From Gammaproteobacteria bacterium (GTDB taxonomy: Bacteria > Pseudomonadota > Gammaproteobacteria > Pseudomonadales > Pseudohongiellaceae): a stretch of DNA of 15,602 nucleotides. Positions 14,714 through 15,602 of the stretch are shown here, one piece after another. The DNA lies in the NCBI GenBank assembly GCA_003556835.1, contig PWQG01000239.1, forward strand, positions 1 to 15,602. The letters run 5' to 3'. The position numbers were made by a program, and so were the translations under genes. Numbering within the stretch: the first letter of the stretch is position 1; every line of letters starts with the position of its first letter. The notes below the pieces were generated by a model. It did no database searches, had not been told where the DNA came from, and saw only the letters and a list, made by a program, of their open reading frames with translations.

Positions 14714-14995
14714 ATGATGAAAAGTCATTCCTGGGATGAGCTGAACGACAGCGCCAAGGACTTTTTCGACTCCACGGGTTTACTCAACGACAGCGACTTC
14801 GAAGAAGACAGCGGTGACCGGCATGCCCAACGTCGGCGATTGACCGAGCTGCGACGACGCGCAGAGGAGCGCCTGGACTGGAAACGACTCTACGGCGAGT
14901 TGCAGTTTGACGACCTGGACTCGGACCACGATGAGGATTTCCGCGACTCCGGCTACGGTCACGACTCCTTCGACGACTCGCTGGACGAACACTGA
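14714..14995 (+). CDS. Small, highly acidic hypothetical protein upstream of Anbu
   Basis: A 93-residue soluble protein with unusual charge layout. The N-terminal half has acidic segments (DSTGLLNDSDFEEDSGD), the centre is a basic helix (QRRRLTELRRRAEERLDWKR, about residues 39-58), and the C-terminus is Asp-rich with repeated DDxDSD-like runs, ending in DDSLDEH. There is no signal peptide or membrane segment. The adjacent ATGs at 14714 and 14717 are preceded by GAGCGAG; a TTG at 14681 is in frame, but it overlaps the leader's distal pairing arm. The Anbu gene starts 119 nt downstream on the same strand. The RRR..L..RR.EE...KR core faintly recalls short acidic proteins of gammaproteobacteria annotated only by locus (PA3496-like), but I would not assign it. 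Confidence 0.7.
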   Translation: MMKSHSWDELNDSAKDFFDSTGLLNDSDFEEDSGDRHAQRRRLTELRRRAEERLDWKRLYGELQFDDLDSDHDEDFRDSGYGHDSFDDSLDEH

Positions 14996-15114
14996 GCCTG
15001 ACTCCGCAGCCTTTAGGGAAAACACTGATCCATTACCGGTGAAGGTTCCCGTGGACAGGAATATCGGGTACCTTTGTGCCTCGTGACAGCAGGCAGCGGT
15101 TAAAGGTGGATTGA

Positions 15115-15602
15115 ATGACATATTGTGTAGCCATATCGGTGGATGCGGGCATTGTGTTCTGTTCCGACTCGAGAACCAATGCCGGCACCGATCAGGTCAG
15201 CACTTACAGCAAGATGTATCGCTTTGGTGTCGACGGCGAGCGTCAATTTGTCATTCTCTCTGCCGGCAACCTGGCCACCACCCAGGCTACCATCAACCGG
15301 GTCAAACGGGACGTGCGGGAAGAATCGAACCGGAGCCTGTTGACCGTCCAGAGCATTGGCGAGGCAGCGGAATATCTGGGGGAACTCAGCCGTTCCGAGC
15401 AGGAGAAGCACGCCGACAAGGGCTCCGGATTCGAGGCCAGTTTCATCATCGGCGGCCAGGTTCGCGGCAAGCGCCATCGCATCATGCTGGTCTACCCGGC
15501 TGGTAACCACATCACCAGTTCACGCGACACGCCCTACCTGCAGATCGGGGAAAGCAAATACGGCAAACCCATCCTGGACCGCATCCTGAGCCCCGAGCTC
15601 AA
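15115..15602 (+). CDS. Anbu, proteasome/HslV-related peptidase (3' part off the right edge)
   Basis: N-terminal 162 codons of an Anbu-type protein (ancestral beta subunit), a bacterial relative of proteasome beta subunits and HslV (COG3484). It begins M-T-Y-C-V-A, so removal of Met exposes Thr1, the N-terminal nucleophile. The family signature SDSRTNAG follows, with Asp17 and Arg19 in mature numbering, and a lysine at mature position 32 that could serve as the conserved catalytic lysine. Later parts match the fold: FVILSAGNLATTQ, then GFEASFIIGGQVRG and YLQIGESKYGKPILDR. ATG 15115 has GGTGG at 5 nt. Anbu particles are reported as open or ring assemblies of uncertain activity. Anbu genes often neighbour ATP-grasp, alpha-E and transglutaminase-like genes; none is in this window, but the right side is cut off. 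Confidence 0.92.
   Translation, partial: MTYCVAISVDAGIVFCSDSRTNAGTDQVSTYSKMYRFGVDGERQFVILSAGNLATTQATINRVKRDVREESNRSLLTVQSIGEAAEYLGELSRSEQEKHADKGSGFEASFIIGGQVRGKRHRIMLVYPAGNHITSSRDTPYLQIGESKYGKPILDRILSPEL

Noticed and set aside
7301..15026. The 12-mer AGGGAAAACACT occurs at both 7301-7312 and 15015-15026
   Set aside because: Several shared 12-mers are expected by chance in a 15.6-kb window, and the flanks do not extend the match.
1..15602. CRISPR array, tRNA, rRNA, transposase or integrase
   Set aside because: No regular spaced repeats, tRNA cloverleaf, IS-like inverted ends or recombinase motifs were seen on either strand.

Overview
The window looks like chromosomal DNA of a gammaproteobacterium with high GC outside one AT-rich gap. 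The evidence is a holD-like gene directly upstream of rimI (the E. coli and pseudomonad arrangement), several near-consensus sigma-70 promoters, and lipoprotein signals. I cannot name the genus. Base composition is even except for about 7080-7290, which I count at roughly 30% GC. I see no insertion sequence, CRISPR array, rRNA or tRNA.

Layout. (1) 1-4527, minus strand: a peptide/nickel-type (DppABCD/OppABCD-like) ABC importer operon. It has a lipoprotein substrate-binding protein, two permeases and an ATPase that runs off the left edge. All junctions overlap, and one strong promoter sits at 4499-4527. (2) 4574-6291, plus strand: a DUF432-like protein followed by an MscS-family mechanosensitive channel. 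(3) 6254-6889, minus strand: an unrecognised acidic protein whose 3' end overlaps the channel gene tail to tail. (4) 6890-7311: a gene-free, AT-rich gap with an inverted pair of DnaA-box-like 9-mers and a probable terminator. (5) 11576 down to 7312, minus strand: a promoter and then a six-gene run: HolD-like psi subunit, rimI, a lipoprotein with a GIGHFIW motif, a membrane-anchored coiled-coil protein, hisC, and a small membrane protein. (6) 11622-14514, plus strand: a zinc-less quinone oxidoreductase-type MDR enzyme, a strong hairpin, a promoter, and an acyl-CoA synthetase-like enzyme. (7) 14545-15602, plus strand: a promoter, a structured leader of about 130 nt with two mutually exclusive folds, a small very acidic protein, and the first 162 codons of Anbu, a proteasome/HslV-related peptidase that runs off the right edge.

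How they fit together. The importer operon is self-contained. DUF432 plus MscS look like one osmotic-response unit. The holD-rimI run mixes replication, ribosome modification, envelope and histidine functions, held together by short gaps and 4-nt overlaps. The Anbu locus is the least understood part: Anbu usually sits with ATP-grasp, alpha-E and transglutaminase-like genes, which would lie beyond the right edge. The leader and small acidic gene in front of it are the most interesting novel elements. The DnaA-box pair beside an AT-rich block is the other unexplained signal.
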